64,000 nucleotides of DNA from Bacillota bacterium (GTDB lineage: Bacteria; Bacillota; Clostridia; Acetivibrionales; DTU013): NCBI GenBank assembly GCA_023411645.1, contig JAEYON010000006.1:1-64000 (forward strand). Reading direction: 5' to 3'. Each line of letters begins with the position of its first letter. Positions within the stretch are counted from its first letter, which is position 1. The notes beneath the pieces were generated by a model. It ran no database searches and had not been told where the DNA came from. It was given only the letters and a program-made list of their open reading frames with translations. Position numbers and translations under genes: made by a program. This document shows, piece by piece, positions 1 to 9,157 of this stretch.

Positions 1-203
1 TTTCTCCCGGGTTTCGCAGACTTCCCTGCCCATCGTAAAAACTCTCTTTAAGGGAGTACAAAAAACCATCTCTCCTTCACAGCATGATTCAATAATTATT
101 ATAGCATAAAGTTTAAATTACAGAACAACATGCCAGGCAATTTCAGTACTAAATTATTTGTACTATATCCTTACTCGTTTACTAAAGGTTTACTATAGGT
201 TTA
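1..203 (-). other. Intergenic edge region with weak minus-strand signals
   Basis: On the minus strand there is a TATAAT-like box at 98-103 and an imperfect hairpin at 41-57 followed by a short U-run at 36-41. The hairpin could end the transcript of the DUF6320 gene upstream. An open frame also starts at position 69 just after an AAGGAGAG sequence and runs off the window edge with 23 codons. It could be the start of the next gene, but the ribosome-binding site is too close to the ATG and the peptide is unrecognised. The two readings conflict, because the hairpin lies inside the open frame, and I cannot choose between them. Confidence 0.25.
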
Positions 204-935
204 CTATAAATGAAATCTCTTAATCAGCTCGTCTTTGTACTTCTTGTCCGCGAAAATGAACATGCCTGCAAGTGTAAGAAATGAGTAAAAGGCTGACAGA
301 ATGCTTGGCCATACGGAGGTGACCAGGCCTGTCACACAGAACACAATGGGCAGAAAGCCCATGATCACCATGATTGTCTGATAAATAGTGTATTCACGCC
401 ATTTCAGCCTCTTTAAAAAGATTATGAAGGTGATCATCAGCGTTGCTGTTATGAAAATAAATGGCGTCACATAGGTCAGGCCCCATCCCTGCGTCTGTGT
501 AGCCAGTTCCAGCGCAAACACATATACGGAGGTCACGATAGCATCAAGCACAATGATCCTTCCGATCTTCTTTATTGAAAATAACGGATAGACGATCGCA
601 ATCCATACATATAGCAAGGTCCCTACGACATACAAAGACCATAAATTGCCGGAATAGGTCAGGAAGTTGATAAGCAGACTGGAGGAGCCTATTACTAAAG
701 ATATAAAGATAACCAGCCTGAGAAGAAAATTATACCTGCGGGCATTCCCCTCTTCAGGTTCCGGATATTTGGCCATATCAGCAGCTTCGGGAGGCTGAGG
801 GCAGGAGCAGACTTTCCTTCCCGTGTCAGCGGCAGAATCTGCTGTCAGCAGCATCGAACACAAAGGACATTTTTGAGAGTTGGTATTTACTTTTACATTA
901 CATTTCTCGCAATACTTCGTCTCGTCACCCCCAAT
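204..935 (-). CDS. Zinc-ribbon multi-pass membrane protein, DUF6320 type
   Basis: Membrane protein of unknown function. An N-terminal zinc ribbon (CxxC, ten residues, CxxC; Cys 9, 12, 23 and 26 if counted from 935) is followed by a short acidic and proline-containing linker and about six hydrophobic segments. I match the layout to DUF6320 proteins, which are often found beside condensation-fold acyltransferases; that is the case here, since the gene overlaps the 3' end of such a gene by 11 bases. The start is odd. The ribbon is clearly in frame, yet no ATG, GTG or TTG precedes it after the in-frame TAG at 942-944. The only plausible initiator is ATT at 933-935, possibly helped by coupling to the upstream TGA. 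A TTG at 861-863 would give a protein lacking the ribbon. A frameshift in the G5 run at 928-932 is another explanation. Confidence 0.65.
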   Translation of the reverse strand: MGGDETKYCEKCNVKVNTNSQKCPLCSMLLTADSAADTGRKVCSCPQPPEAADMAKYPEPEEGNARRYNFLLRLVIFISLVIGSSSLLINFLTYSGNLWSLYVVGTLLYVWIAIVYPLFSIKKIGRIIVLDAIVTSVYVFALELATQTQGWGLTYVTPFIFITATLMITFIIFLKRLKWREYTIYQTIMVIMGFLPIVFCVTGLVTSVWPSILSAFYSFLTLAGMFIFADKKYKDELIKRFHL

Positions 936-2214
936 TAGTTTCTATTGTAATATCCAGCCCCTGTTCCGAAAGAAACCGGAAGAAAAACTTCTCAATATCC
1001 GTCTCATGCATCACCTTCGTAAAGGTCATTATCATATCCTCCTTGTAGGAGCAAGCGGTACAGGTGATCAAATTTGATACAGGGCGCCCCAGAAGAAACT
1101 CAAACCGCTCTACATACTTACCCATCTCTTCAGGCAGCTTAATCACACCCAGATTGGAATATGAGCTGGTAAAAAGGTTTTCTCCGAAAGCGTTGTATGC
1201 TGTTCTCAGTACTACGTTCTTCAGTGCAAGCGGTGCAAGCCTCATGAATATATTTTTTTCCGCATTGACATTTGCACTGATCTTTTCTATCAGTCTGCCC
1301 GGCTGAACCTCACTTCTCATAATGTCCGTTATAATGCCTAAAACATTATCAAAGGTATAATCCTGCTCTATAAAGGAAACTCCCGCATTTACATAGGATG
1401 AAAAATTTCTCAGGGTCTTGGACGGGAACCAGTTTCTTAGGTTCACGGGTATAGAAATTTTAACCGGAGCATTGGATTTTCTTCCGTTCAGTTGAGTGCG
1501 ATAGATTGAATAGATTAGAAGCGCAGCGGTGTATTCGGTAACAGTAGCTTTCTTTTCCTTTACCACCGCCAGAAAGTCCTTCAATGATATAATGCCGTGT
1601 ACAATCCCCAAATGCTCCGGAGGCATCCTTGTGCCGGAAATGTGGAATGCCTTATCCTCCACCCATTTGCTTTTGACCTTGGGATCATAGTATTTTCTAA
1701 AGCTGTCCTCTGTTTCTCCGACAGACGGATAGTCATCGCAATCAAGAAAACCTGCATCAGAAAACAAGCCATGCCCCGACAGTGTCAGATATTGTGAAAT
1801 AAGAGTTTTGAGAAAGACAAGAGCGCCTGTGCCATCTGTAAGTGCATGAAAAATCTCAAGGCTGATCCGCTTTTTATAGTAGCTGACACGAAATAGAAAA
1901 CCTTTATTCTCATCCGGAATAATGTCTCGGCAGGGCGGAGCTTGCTCAACAGTGACCTCAGGAATTTCAGGATTAGACTCGAAAAAATACCAGAACAATC
2001 CTCTCTTCATTCTCACTCCAAAAGTGGGAAATCGGAGAATAACCGTTGAAAGAGCCTCCTGCAGAATCTGCGGATCAACGTCTGCAGTAAGCTGCGCAGC
2101 AATACGGAAAACACTTCCGCTTCCGGGTCCGCTGATCGCAGGGTAAATCTTGGCTGCATTATCGAGCTTGTACCAATTATTATCATTTATATGTGCTTTT
2201 GCCCCGAAAGCCAT
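925..2214 (-). CDS. Condensation-domain-fold acyltransferase (alcohol acetyltransferase-like)
   Basis: A 429-residue protein with the chloramphenicol-acetyltransferase/condensation fold signature. The HxxxDG motif is HALTDG at residues 123-128, with a C-terminal half of the type that forms the partner barrel (an NLRNWF segment near residue 265). Such enzymes transfer acyl groups from CoA or carrier proteins to alcohols or amines; the substrate cannot be told here. No transmembrane segment or signal peptide is evident. The start ATG at 2214 has a GAGGTGAGG ribosome-binding site. The gene sits 79 bases behind gerAC and runs into the DUF6320 gene, so the two are probably one functional pair, perhaps modifying a membrane lipid or envelope component. 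That role is inferred from context only. Confidence 0.7.
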   Translation of the reverse strand: MAFGAKAHINDNNWYKLDNAAKIYPAISGPGSGSVFRIAAQLTADVDPQILQEALSTVILRFPTFGVRMKRGLFWYFFESNPEIPEVTVEQAPPCRDIIPDENKGFLFRVSYYKKRISLEIFHALTDGTGALVFLKTLISQYLTLSGHGLFSDAGFLDCDDYPSVGETEDSFRKYYDPKVKSKWVEDKAFHISGTRMPPEHLGIVHGIISLKDFLAVVKEKKATVTEYTAALLIYSIYRTQLNGRKSNAPVKISIPVNLRNWFPSKTLRNFSSYVNAGVSFIEQDYTFDNVLGIITDIMRSEVQPGRLIEKISANVNAEKNIFMRLAPLALKNVVLRTAYNAFGENLFTSSYSNLGVIKLPEEMGKYVERFEFLLGRPVSNLITCTACSYKEDMIMTFTKVMHETDIEKFFFRFLSEQGLDITIETNWG

Positions 2215-2293
2215 CCGTCCTCACCTCAAAATGCTTATACGCTTATTTTAACATAAAAAAGCAAATGTTCATATACTTTGAGGTGACACATCA

Positions 2294-3451
2294 TTATTTG
2301 ATTTCGCCAAACCTGACAATACTTGTTTCTACATCAAAGCTGGCCTCCATTTTTGGGTATATCTTCTTCCAGCCATCAAGTTCTCCTATAGATATCCAGT
2401 AAGCATTATAATAAGCCCGGATCTTATCCCCTATCCCAAGCGCATCGCAGTTGGCATTTTGCAGCTTCTTGAAAACATTATCCAGGGAGGCTTTGATTTG
2501 GCCGTTTAAGCTATCCTCCAGTTTCTTTTCATATCCCCGATTGGTTATATCTCCCCATGTATATTCATCAAGAATTGCTTTCAGCTTTATTTTGAAATGA
2601 ATCATCGGAATGCCATCCCGAAATTGAATCTTTGATCTTGTTCTTACACTTCTGGTAAATATTATTCCCTTTTTCTTTTCACTTTGAATTTCTTCGGGTA
2701 AATCAAATAATATTTCGGATTGCCTGGTCTTTCCCATAGCGAGATACAGACAGGCTGTCTCCCGAGTATCCAGCCGGCCGCTCATCCTATCCCTGTCGAT
2801 CAAAGCCGTGCCTGTCACCTTTATAAAGTCATCCTCCAGTTTAACAATCGGGAGTACGGGAGAAAGCCCTGGAGTCGTATTTTTGATATCATATTGAATG
2901 ATATCTGTATCTGGACAATAACCGGAGCGGGCGTTGCCTTTTACAAGCTCATTTAGATAAATGCCGATGATGGGCTTGGTTGTAAAATGGCTTCCCTTTG
3001 AAATCAATTCGCCCGCACTCCCATCAACAATAACAACTCTTGCCTGCACTGTAGTCTGTGTATCTCTCTCAAATATTTCTAAATACTCTGATATTTTTTT
3101 CTCTTCGGCAAAATCCTTATTGATAAGGATACTTTGAATTTTTCCGCTTTGTATCTTCCTGGGGGTGGACTCACTGGATAACTCCCTTGACTCCCTTAGC
3201 AAATATGCTTCTGTCTTAACCACTTCTGCCCTGATTCCTTTAGCTCCCCCGGATCCACCTCCGCTGTTCGCGCCTCCATCCCCTTCAGAAATAACAGGAT
3301 ATGAAACGGTTACCTGAACTTTATCATCAATGCCCGGGTCAATTCCTAGATTCAAAATAAGCCCTGTTTTCTCATAAATATTTTGATCCCAGCAGCCGGA
3401 TAGAAAAATGGCAATGAAGATGACTGCCATAAGCCTGTAACATTTTTTCAT
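2294..3451 (-). CDS. gerAC: Spore germination lipoprotein GerAC (Ger(x)C family)
   Basis: The C subunit of a GerA-type germinant receptor, anchored on the outer face of the spore inner membrane. The 385-residue protein begins with a lipoprotein signal ending in the lipobox LSGC (Cys20), followed by the WDQ found at the mature N-terminus of this family. Length and the three-domain layout fit Ger(x)C proteins. A glycine- and serine-rich stretch near residues 60-70 is an insertion relative to many members. The start codon overlaps the gerAB stop by four bases (ATGA), so the three ger genes form a tightly coupled operon. Expression is expected in the forespore. The germinant cannot be predicted. 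Confidence 0.93.
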   Translation of the reverse strand: MKKCYRLMAVIFIAIFLSGCWDQNIYEKTGLILNLGIDPGIDDKVQVTVSYPVISEGDGGANSGGGSGGAKGIRAEVVKTEAYLLRESRELSSESTPRKIQSGKIQSILINKDFAEEKKISEYLEIFERDTQTTVQARVVIVDGSAGELISKGSHFTTKPIIGIYLNELVKGNARSGYCPDTDIIQYDIKNTTPGLSPVLPIVKLEDDFIKVTGTALIDRDRMSGRLDTRETACLYLAMGKTRQSEILFDLPEEIQSEKKKGIIFTRSVRTRSKIQFRDGIPMIHFKIKLKAILDEYTWGDITNRGYEKKLEDSLNGQIKASLDNVFKKLQNANCDALGIGDKIRAYYNAYWISIGELDGWKKIYPKMEASFDVETSIVRFGEIK

Positions 3452-4548
3452 GCTTTATTCTTCGCCCCTTTCCCTGTTATCAAGGCGATAATCAGCAGCA
3501 ATACCGGGTAGAGAACTCCAACGATAATCAAGGCGTACCCGTTATACCGGGTCATCTGGAATACTGTATACGAATCCACACAAAATATACCTGTAAGGAC
3601 AATTGCAGTAGAAAAAATAATTGTAAAAGGTATCATATTTGACTTTACTTTAAACACTTTCTTTACCGAGTTGTAAGTTAAAAATAAATATGCATTTACC
3701 ACCAACAGCATGGCGGGTATCCATATCGCAAGGTAATAAAGATCCACCCTTTCAAAAACCGGCATCTCAATCATCCTGGCAATCCCAACAAAAGCTACGA
3801 CTCTTTTTTTCAGAAGATCTTCACCGAAAACTGCAATGCTGGTTATAACAAAGCATGTACAGATTAGTGTCAGGATAGCTGCCCCGATAATGGCATGCTT
3901 ACTTATATGTTGTTTATCCTTTATAAATGGGAAAATAAAAAGCAGCGTCTCAAATCCCATATATGCAAACGGTATTTCCACAAGAGACTTCATAATATTA
4001 TCTGCCCCGTGAATCCCCACAGGCATCAGGTTTGTAATGCGGAACTCATTGAGAGTGAGAGCAATCATTGATAAAAGTACAGGGATTATAATAAACAACA
4101 AAAAGTTAAATCTGCATACTCCTTTCAAGCCTTTATATGCAAGGATTGCTGAAGGGATTATCATATACAATGCAAGTATCCACAAGGGAGTCTCCCTAAA
4201 AAACCACACTCCTATAGTGGATGCCACAAAGCTCAGATTGGTTACTAAGGTAAATTGGAGATACAGTATTAATAATATATTTAACAGATATGAAACGTAT
4301 TTTCCAAAAATCATTCTGTTGATATCAAGAACGGACTGACCTTTGAATCTTTTGCACAATGCAATTATGATGCTCGTTGCCAACAAGCTTAACATTCCGC
4401 CGATGATTACAGGAATCCAGCCGTCATGTCCGGCATGTTTTTCAACATCTGTCGGCAGGGTCATTATGCCTATTCCTACCTGATTAGCCACGATAAACAA
4501 AATTGCCTGTTTTGATGTAATTAAATCAACACTATTTTCTTTTACTAT
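3448..4548 (-). CDS. gerAB: Spore germination permease-like subunit GerAB
   Basis: The polytopic B subunit of the germinant receptor, from the APC superfamily, where germinants are thought to bind. About ten hydrophobic segments are visible. The family's conserved N-terminus (a LITSKQ-like stretch followed by the first helix, with GIGIMTLP) begins upstream of every normal start codon. The nearest is TTG at 4498-4500, which lacks a ribosome-binding site and would cut the first helix. A strong GGGGGAGGGG sequence at about 4551-4560 stands five bases before ATA at 4546-4548 in the right frame, so I start the gene there (366 residues). The gene overlaps the gerAA end by 17 bases and gerAC by four. 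A sequencing error converting ATG to ATA is possible. Confidence 0.88.
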   Translation of the reverse strand: MVKENSVDLITSKQAILFIVANQVGIGIMTLPTDVEKHAGHDGWIPVIIGGMLSLLATSIIIALCKRFKGQSVLDINRMIFGKYVSYLLNILLILYLQFTLVTNLSFVASTIGVWFFRETPLWILALYMIIPSAILAYKGLKGVCRFNFLLFIIIPVLLSMIALTLNEFRITNLMPVGIHGADNIMKSLVEIPFAYMGFETLLFIFPFIKDKQHISKHAIIGAAILTLICTCFVITSIAVFGEDLLKKRVVAFVGIARMIEMPVFERVDLYYLAIWIPAMLLVVNAYLFLTYNSVKKVFKVKSNMIPFTIIFSTAIVLTGIFCVDSYTVFQMTRYNGYALIIVGVLYPVLLLIIALITGKGAKNKA

Positions 4549-6049
4549 TACCCCTCCCCCTTGTTTTATCTACAGGCAATGTTGCCTCCGGTCTGCTATC
4601 ATACATTTTAAGAGGCAGCCTGAAAAAGGTATCCTTCATATCCTTCAGTTTAAACGGGGCTATCGGTTGAAAATAAGGCTGTCCATAGGATTCAAGCGTA
4701 ACCAGATGCGCCAGCACGTAAAGCAGAAAAATAACAATACCAACAGCGCCAAATATCGCTGCGCTTAACATTGAAACAAACCTGCCTATCCTGAAAAACA
4801 GACCCATATCGTACTGTGGCATTACAAAAGTAGCGATTGCTGTAATGCCTACAATTATGACCATAATATTACTTACGATACCTGCTTGTATGGCAGTCTG
4901 GCCTATAACCAGACCTCCGACAATACCGATGGTTGGCGCCAGGCTGGTTGGAAGCCGGATACTCGCTTCGCGCAGGAGTTCAAAAGATATTTCCATAATC
5001 ATTGCTTCAATAATGGGAGGAAAGGGAACTCTTGAGCGTGATTCCGCAAGGGGAGTAATAAGGCTCAGCGGCACAGCCTGGTAATGGTAAGTAAGTATAG
5101 CAATGTAAAGCGCAGGAAGCAGTATGGCAATTGAAGATCCAAAGAACCTCAAAAGCCTTAAAAAGGATCCATATAAAAAGCTGATATTATAGTCATCCGG
5201 GGTTTGAAAGAATTGAAAAAAGTTTACCGGTACAATTAATGAAACCGGGGTATTGCCAACAAATATGACAATCCGGCCCTCCATCAGGTTGGCAATCGCT
5301 TTATCCACCCTTTCCGTGCCCTGATACTGCGGGAAGAGTGAATATGGGTTGTCGGACGTCAGCTGCTCGATAAATCCTGCGCTATTGATATTGTCAATTT
5401 CAATATTTTTAAGTCGCTCCTCGACTCTTTTGACGATTTCAGGATTGGCTATATCCTCTATATAAAGAAGGGCAACATCGTTTTTTGATCTTTTTCCCAG
5501 TGTTAACATCTTTACTTTTAATTTAGATATAGCAATCTTTTTTCTGATAAGAGCAATGTTTTTGGTTATGGACTCAACGAAGCCGTCGTGCTGCCCCTTT
5601 ATAATCTTCTCAACCTCGGGTTCTGTTGCATCCCTGCTTTCAATGTTTTTCAGATCAAAACAGAGAGCGAAATCATTTCCATCTATCAGGACAACAGTAT
5701 TCGCTTTTAAAACTCTGTCAATGACTATTTCAAGGGTATAGGCTATACTGCTGCGAACAGTAGGAAATATATTTGTGTCCTTCAATTTGCTTAAGTGATC
5801 AGCTTTTAGTCTTAAAAGTGTCGGTAAAACATCCCTCTGTACAAGATTAGTGTCTATAATGTTGCTGACATAGATTATGCAGGCAGATGTTCCGTCCGAG
5901 ATATTCAAGCTGCTCATCACGATATCGGCACAATCTCTGAACTGTTCCTTCAATATATTCAGGTTGTCACTCAATGTTCTGGATATCTCAATATTATCCT
6001 CAGGGTTGTCATTATATACATTTCTCCTGCGGAATATTTTAAAAGCCAT
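4532..6049 (-). CDS. gerAA: Spore germination receptor subunit GerAA
   Basis: The A subunit of the GerA-type germinant receptor. The first 270 or so residues form the soluble domain. The membrane half follows, with the family hallmark PFPPIIEA and the AESRSRVPF stretch, then several transmembrane helices and a basic C-terminal tail. The chosen ATG at 6049 (505 residues) has GGAGTG eight bases upstream; a GTG nine bases earlier is less well placed. It is the first gene of gerAA-AB-AC. The upstream 110 bases contain a GAATG / CATATAC pair about 16 bases apart that loosely resembles a sigma-G promoter, but the match is too weak to list separately. Confidence 0.95.
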   Translation of the reverse strand: MAFKIFRRRNVYNDNPEDNIEISRTLSDNLNILKEQFRDCADIVMSSLNISDGTSACIIYVSNIIDTNLVQRDVLPTLLRLKADHLSKLKDTNIFPTVRSSIAYTLEIVIDRVLKANTVVLIDGNDFALCFDLKNIESRDATEPEVEKIIKGQHDGFVESITKNIALIRKKIAISKLKVKMLTLGKRSKNDVALLYIEDIANPEIVKRVEERLKNIEIDNINSAGFIEQLTSDNPYSLFPQYQGTERVDKAIANLMEGRIVIFVGNTPVSLIVPVNFFQFFQTPDDYNISFLYGSFLRLLRFFGSSIAILLPALYIAILTYHYQAVPLSLITPLAESRSRVPFPPIIEAMIMEISFELLREASIRLPTSLAPTIGIVGGLVIGQTAIQAGIVSNIMVIIVGITAIATFVMPQYDMGLFFRIGRFVSMLSAAIFGAVGIVIFLLYVLAHLVTLESYGQPYFQPIAPFKLKDMKDTFFRLPLKMYDSRPEATLPVDKTRGRGNSKRK

Positions 6050-6167
6050 GTATTGCACTCCATATCATCATTTGTATAGTAATTCATATTATATGGAGTA
6101 TATGTAAAAACACCGCATATCATTCATGAACTGCAGTATTTCAATCTTCGCATCATATTATTGCAAT

Positions 6168-6932
6168 CTATTGTTCCCACTGGGACAGCATATCCCTCAT
6201 CCATCCGTAAACATCGATGGAATACGCCGATTGCAGGTGTTCTGCTGTCAATACGTCTGAAATCCTGCCTGATGATACGACCTTCCCCCTGTCCAGGAGC
6301 AAAGCGTCCGTCCCGTATGCCTTTGCAAGACTGAGATCATGAACAACACTTATCACTGCCCGCTCTTCGAGATTAAGCCATTCACGAATCAATCCGAATA
6401 TCTGCTTCTGATAGACCAAATCAAGATGATTAGTCGGTTCATCCAGGATCAGGAGCTTTGGATCCTGTGCGAAAATCTGAGCCAGAAATGTCCTTTGCAG
6501 CTCCCCTCCGGACAGTGTCAAAACGGATTGTTTACGGTACGGCTGCATGCCGGTGATCTCAATGGCAGCATTGATCTTCTCATCATCCTCATCATCGGTT
6601 GTGGCAAAGATACCCGGAGAGTAAGCATACCGCCCTAGCTTTACAACATCCTCAACAGTAAACGAATAGCCGACAAAGTGACTCTGGGTGAGAACTCCTA
6701 TACTTTTTGCCAGTTCAGACGACCTTAGCCTCGCAATATCCTTACCATGGAAATATACGCTGCCTTTATACGGAACTCCCTGAGATATGGCGTTGACAAT
6801 CGTCGTTTTCCCTGCGCCATTAGGGCCGACGACCATCATCCATTGCTTCTCTTTTAAAGTAAAGCTTACATTATTAACAATATCAAAACCGCCATAGCTT
6901 ACAGTGAGGTTCTTCACATCAAGCATGCTCAT
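6168..6932 (-). CDS. btuD: Corrinoid ABC importer, ATPase subunit
   Basis: The ATP-hydrolysing subunit of a FecCD/BtuCD-type importer. Walker A GPNGAGKTT is at residues 36-44, the Q-loop LTQS near 81-84, the signature LSGGE at 140-144, Walker B LLILDEP at 160-166 followed by TNHLDL, and the switch histidine at 198. All catalytic features are intact in 254 residues. The start codon overlaps the permease stop by four bases. Proteins of this family serve iron-siderophore, haem or cobalamin uptake; the cobalamin riboswitch before the first gene points to corrinoids. Confidence 0.9.
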   Translation of the reverse strand: MSMLDVKNLTVSYGGFDIVNNVSFTLKEKQWMMVVGPNGAGKTTIVNAISQGVPYKGSVYFHGKDIARLRSSELAKSIGVLTQSHFVGYSFTVEDVVKLGRYAYSPGIFATTDDEDDEKINAAIEITGMQPYRKQSVLTLSGGELQRTFLAQIFAQDPKLLILDEPTNHLDLVYQKQIFGLIREWLNLEERAVISVVHDLSLAKAYGTDALLLDRGKVVSSGRISDVLTAEHLQSAYSIDVYGWMRDMLSQWEQ

Positions 6933-7957
6933 CTGCCCTTTCTTGAAGAATAAAAAATATATACGAATACAATGGAGCCGATAAACGAAGTTACAACACC
7001 AATAGGCAGCTCCACCGGATTGAGCAGTACTCGCCCGATAAGGTCGGCAAGCATTAAAAACGTTGCGCCTGCGAACATTGACGCTGGTAAAAGACGCTTA
7101 TGGTTCGGCCCTGTTATCATACGCGTCATATGAGGTATCACCAGGCCCACAAAGCCGATTGTCCCGCTAATGGATACACAAATGCCTATGAGCGCGGATA
7201 CAGATATCATGACAACCAGCTTGACTCTTTTGACATTAACCCCAATATGACGTGCATTGTCCTCTCCTATTGCAAATGCATTGAGCTCACGGGAGCAGCA
7301 TATAATAATTGTCCCGCAGACAATCAATGCAAAGAACAGCGTGAGTGCGTTGGAATAACTGCTGCCGGAAAGAGAGCCCAATGTCCAGAACATAATGGAC
7401 TTGATCCTTTCTCCCGCAAATGTGATAATCAGACTGATTATGCTGTGCGTAAACATGGTAAATATAACGCCCATCAATATAATTGTGTTCGTTGAAAGTG
7501 AATAGTCCAGCTTATATGTAATGGAAAGAATGATTACGAGCGATAAAAATGCAAACAGCATGGCCATCGCCATTGTTCCAGCCACAGCAAAGCCGGGTAT
7601 CGATACGCCAAATGCAATTGCGATGACCGCGCCGAGCGAAGCACCTGAGGATACACCCAATGTTGAGCCATCTGCAAGCGGATTGCGCAAAAGCCCTTGC
7701 ATGGCACTGCCGCAAAGGGAGAGTGAAGCGCCAACAAGCGCTACACAGAGCACTCGCGGCAGGCGCACAAATGCTATAATCGATTGCGTTCCCTCCGGTA
7801 TTGGGTTGTTGCATATCGTATTCCATATCGCAATAAGCGTATCCCTTACCTGTATCCTGACACTGCCGGCGCATATACTTAGTATCATCACAGCAAGCAT
7901 AACAGCGCTGAACAACAGATACTCATGGAATCTAAAGCCTTCCTCTTTGCTCTTCAT
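6929..7957 (-). CDS. btuC: Corrinoid ABC importer, FecCD-family permease
   Basis: A 342-residue inner-membrane permease with about ten transmembrane helices. The family-typical LPRVLCVALVGASLSLCG region near residue 65 is followed by GLLRNPLADG, and the glycine-rich cytoplasmic loop that contacts the ATPase is visible (GEDNARHIGV and GFVGLVIPH). It lies 14 bases behind the binding-protein gene and overlaps the ATPase gene by four bases, which is the usual order for these importers. The substrate is inferred as a corrinoid from the upstream riboswitch. Confidence 0.9.
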   Translation of the reverse strand: MKSKEEGFRFHEYLLFSAVMLAVMILSICAGSVRIQVRDTLIAIWNTICNNPIPEGTQSIIAFVRLPRVLCVALVGASLSLCGSAMQGLLRNPLADGSTLGVSSGASLGAVIAIAFGVSIPGFAVAGTMAMAMLFAFLSLVIILSITYKLDYSLSTNTIILMGVIFTMFTHSIISLIITFAGERIKSIMFWTLGSLSGSSYSNALTLFFALIVCGTIIICCSRELNAFAIGEDNARHIGVNVKRVKLVVMISVSALIGICVSISGTIGFVGLVIPHMTRMITGPNHKRLLPASMFAGATFLMLADLIGRVLLNPVELPIGVVTSFIGSIVFVYIFYSSRKGR

Positions 7958-7971
7958 TATTTCTCCTTTTC

Positions 7972-9012
7972 CTAAGAAGCCGGTTCTACCGATTCATCTG
8001 CGTAAATAAAAGAATGCATGGCTGCAAGAGCGTCGGCAAGACGTGGACCGGGCCGTGAAATTTCATCGGAATTTAAGTTCAGTACCTTTTTGTTTTTTAC
8101 AGCCTTTATCTCCTGCCAGCCCTCACGCCCCATAATTTCATCTACAGGTGTCAAGCCTTCTCCAAAATACATCGCAACAGTTATGATATAATCAGGATTT
8201 CGCTCGATAACCTGCTCCTGTGATATCTCGCTCCAACCCTGGACATCTTCGAAAGCGTTTTTCAGACCCAGCATGGAAGTAAGCTCGTTCATGAAGGTGC
8301 CATTCCCGGCTGTCCAAAGCCCATACTCAAGCGGAGAAACCTCGAAATAAACCGTCCGGGTACCATCGACTGAAGCTTTTACCGATAGCTCGGTAAAGAC
8401 AGCTTTCATATCATCGATCACTGCTGCCGCTTCAGAAACTCTGCCGGTGATTGTTCCAATGAGATCGATAGCGGTATAAACGCCCTCAATATCTTGAGCG
8501 TTGACGGCTACAACCTCAATACCAGCATCTTCAAGTGCCGCAACTTGCTCCTTCGTTTGAGACATTATACTCATGATGACAACCTGTGGCCCAAGCGCTA
8601 TGATTTGCTCAATATTGGTTTCAGAGCCCGATTGTACAGCAGGTACATCCATGACCTGCGCCGGATAGTCGCAATACTCTCCCCGGCCGACAAGAGTATC
8701 TCCAGCGCCGATAGCATAGAGGATCTCACAGTCGGATGCTGCCAGTGCAACGATCTTTTCAGCGGGCTTGTCAAGCATGATCTCTCGCCCCATCATATCT
8801 TTAACGTTGATGGCGGTAGATATATTCTCCGGTGTTGCATCAGAAGCAGCCCCGGCTGAAGTCCCATTGGTTAGCTCATTTGTCTTCTCTTGTCCGGATC
8901 TGTCAGCGGACTGCGCGCATCCGCCGGCAAGCACTGTCACAAAGAGCATGCTCAGTAGTACTGCTGTATACCTTAGCCTTGTGGTGTACCGTGTGTGTTT
9001 AGTGGTTTTCAT
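7972..9012 (-). CDS. btuF: Corrinoid-binding lipoprotein (BtuF-like)
   Basis: The extracytoplasmic substrate-binding protein of the importer. A lipoprotein signal ends in LAGGC (Cys32), followed by a Ser/Thr/Ala-rich linker and a periplasmic-binding fold of the class III type. Motifs include IVALAASDCEILYAIGAGD in the first lobe and PDYIITVAMYFGEG in the second. I start at the ATG at 9012 (346 residues), which follows GAAAGGGGAAT; an in-frame extension to 9063 has no ribosome-binding site and would run into the terminator of the leader. Expression should fall when cobalamin is plentiful. Confidence 0.88.
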   Translation of the reverse strand: MKTTKHTRYTTRLRYTAVLLSMLFVTVLAGGCAQSADRSGQEKTNELTNGTSAGAASDATPENISTAINVKDMMGREIMLDKPAEKIVALAASDCEILYAIGAGDTLVGRGEYCDYPAQVMDVPAVQSGSETNIEQIIALGPQVVIMSIMSQTKEQVAALEDAGIEVVAVNAQDIEGVYTAIDLIGTITGRVSEAAAVIDDMKAVFTELSVKASVDGTRTVYFEVSPLEYGLWTAGNGTFMNELTSMLGLKNAFEDVQGWSEISQEQVIERNPDYIITVAMYFGEGLTPVDEIMGREGWQEIKAVKNKKVLNLNSDEISRPGPRLADALAAMHSFIYADESVEPAS

Positions 9013-9063
9013 TGGATATTCCCCTTTCAAATGTTTGCAATGAATAGTTTGAGAGGAGCACAT

Positions 9064-9097
9064 AAAAAAGTTGCTCCCCCAAGATTGAGGGGCAACT
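9064..9097 (-). terminator. Riboswitch expression-platform terminator
   Basis: On the minus strand, arms GTTGCCCCTC and GGGGGAGCAAC fold into a hairpin followed directly by six U. It lies between the cobalamin aptamer and the btuF start, so it is the expected off-state terminator: ligand binding should favour it and stop transcription of btuFCD. Confidence 0.85.
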
Positions 9098-9157
9098 CAG
9101 AAAGCACAAACAGAAATGCTTGCTTGAAAATCTCAACCCCAGGAGTGTAAATGTGTA

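Noticed and set aside
1..69. Open minus-strand frame of 23 codons at the window edge
   Set aside because: The ribosome-binding site is only two bases from the ATG, the peptide is unrecognised and a hairpin with a U-run lies inside it. Listed only as part of the edge region.
7100..8009. Plus-strand open frames over btuC
   Set aside because: They mirror the permease gene and encode low-complexity peptides without ribosome-binding sites.
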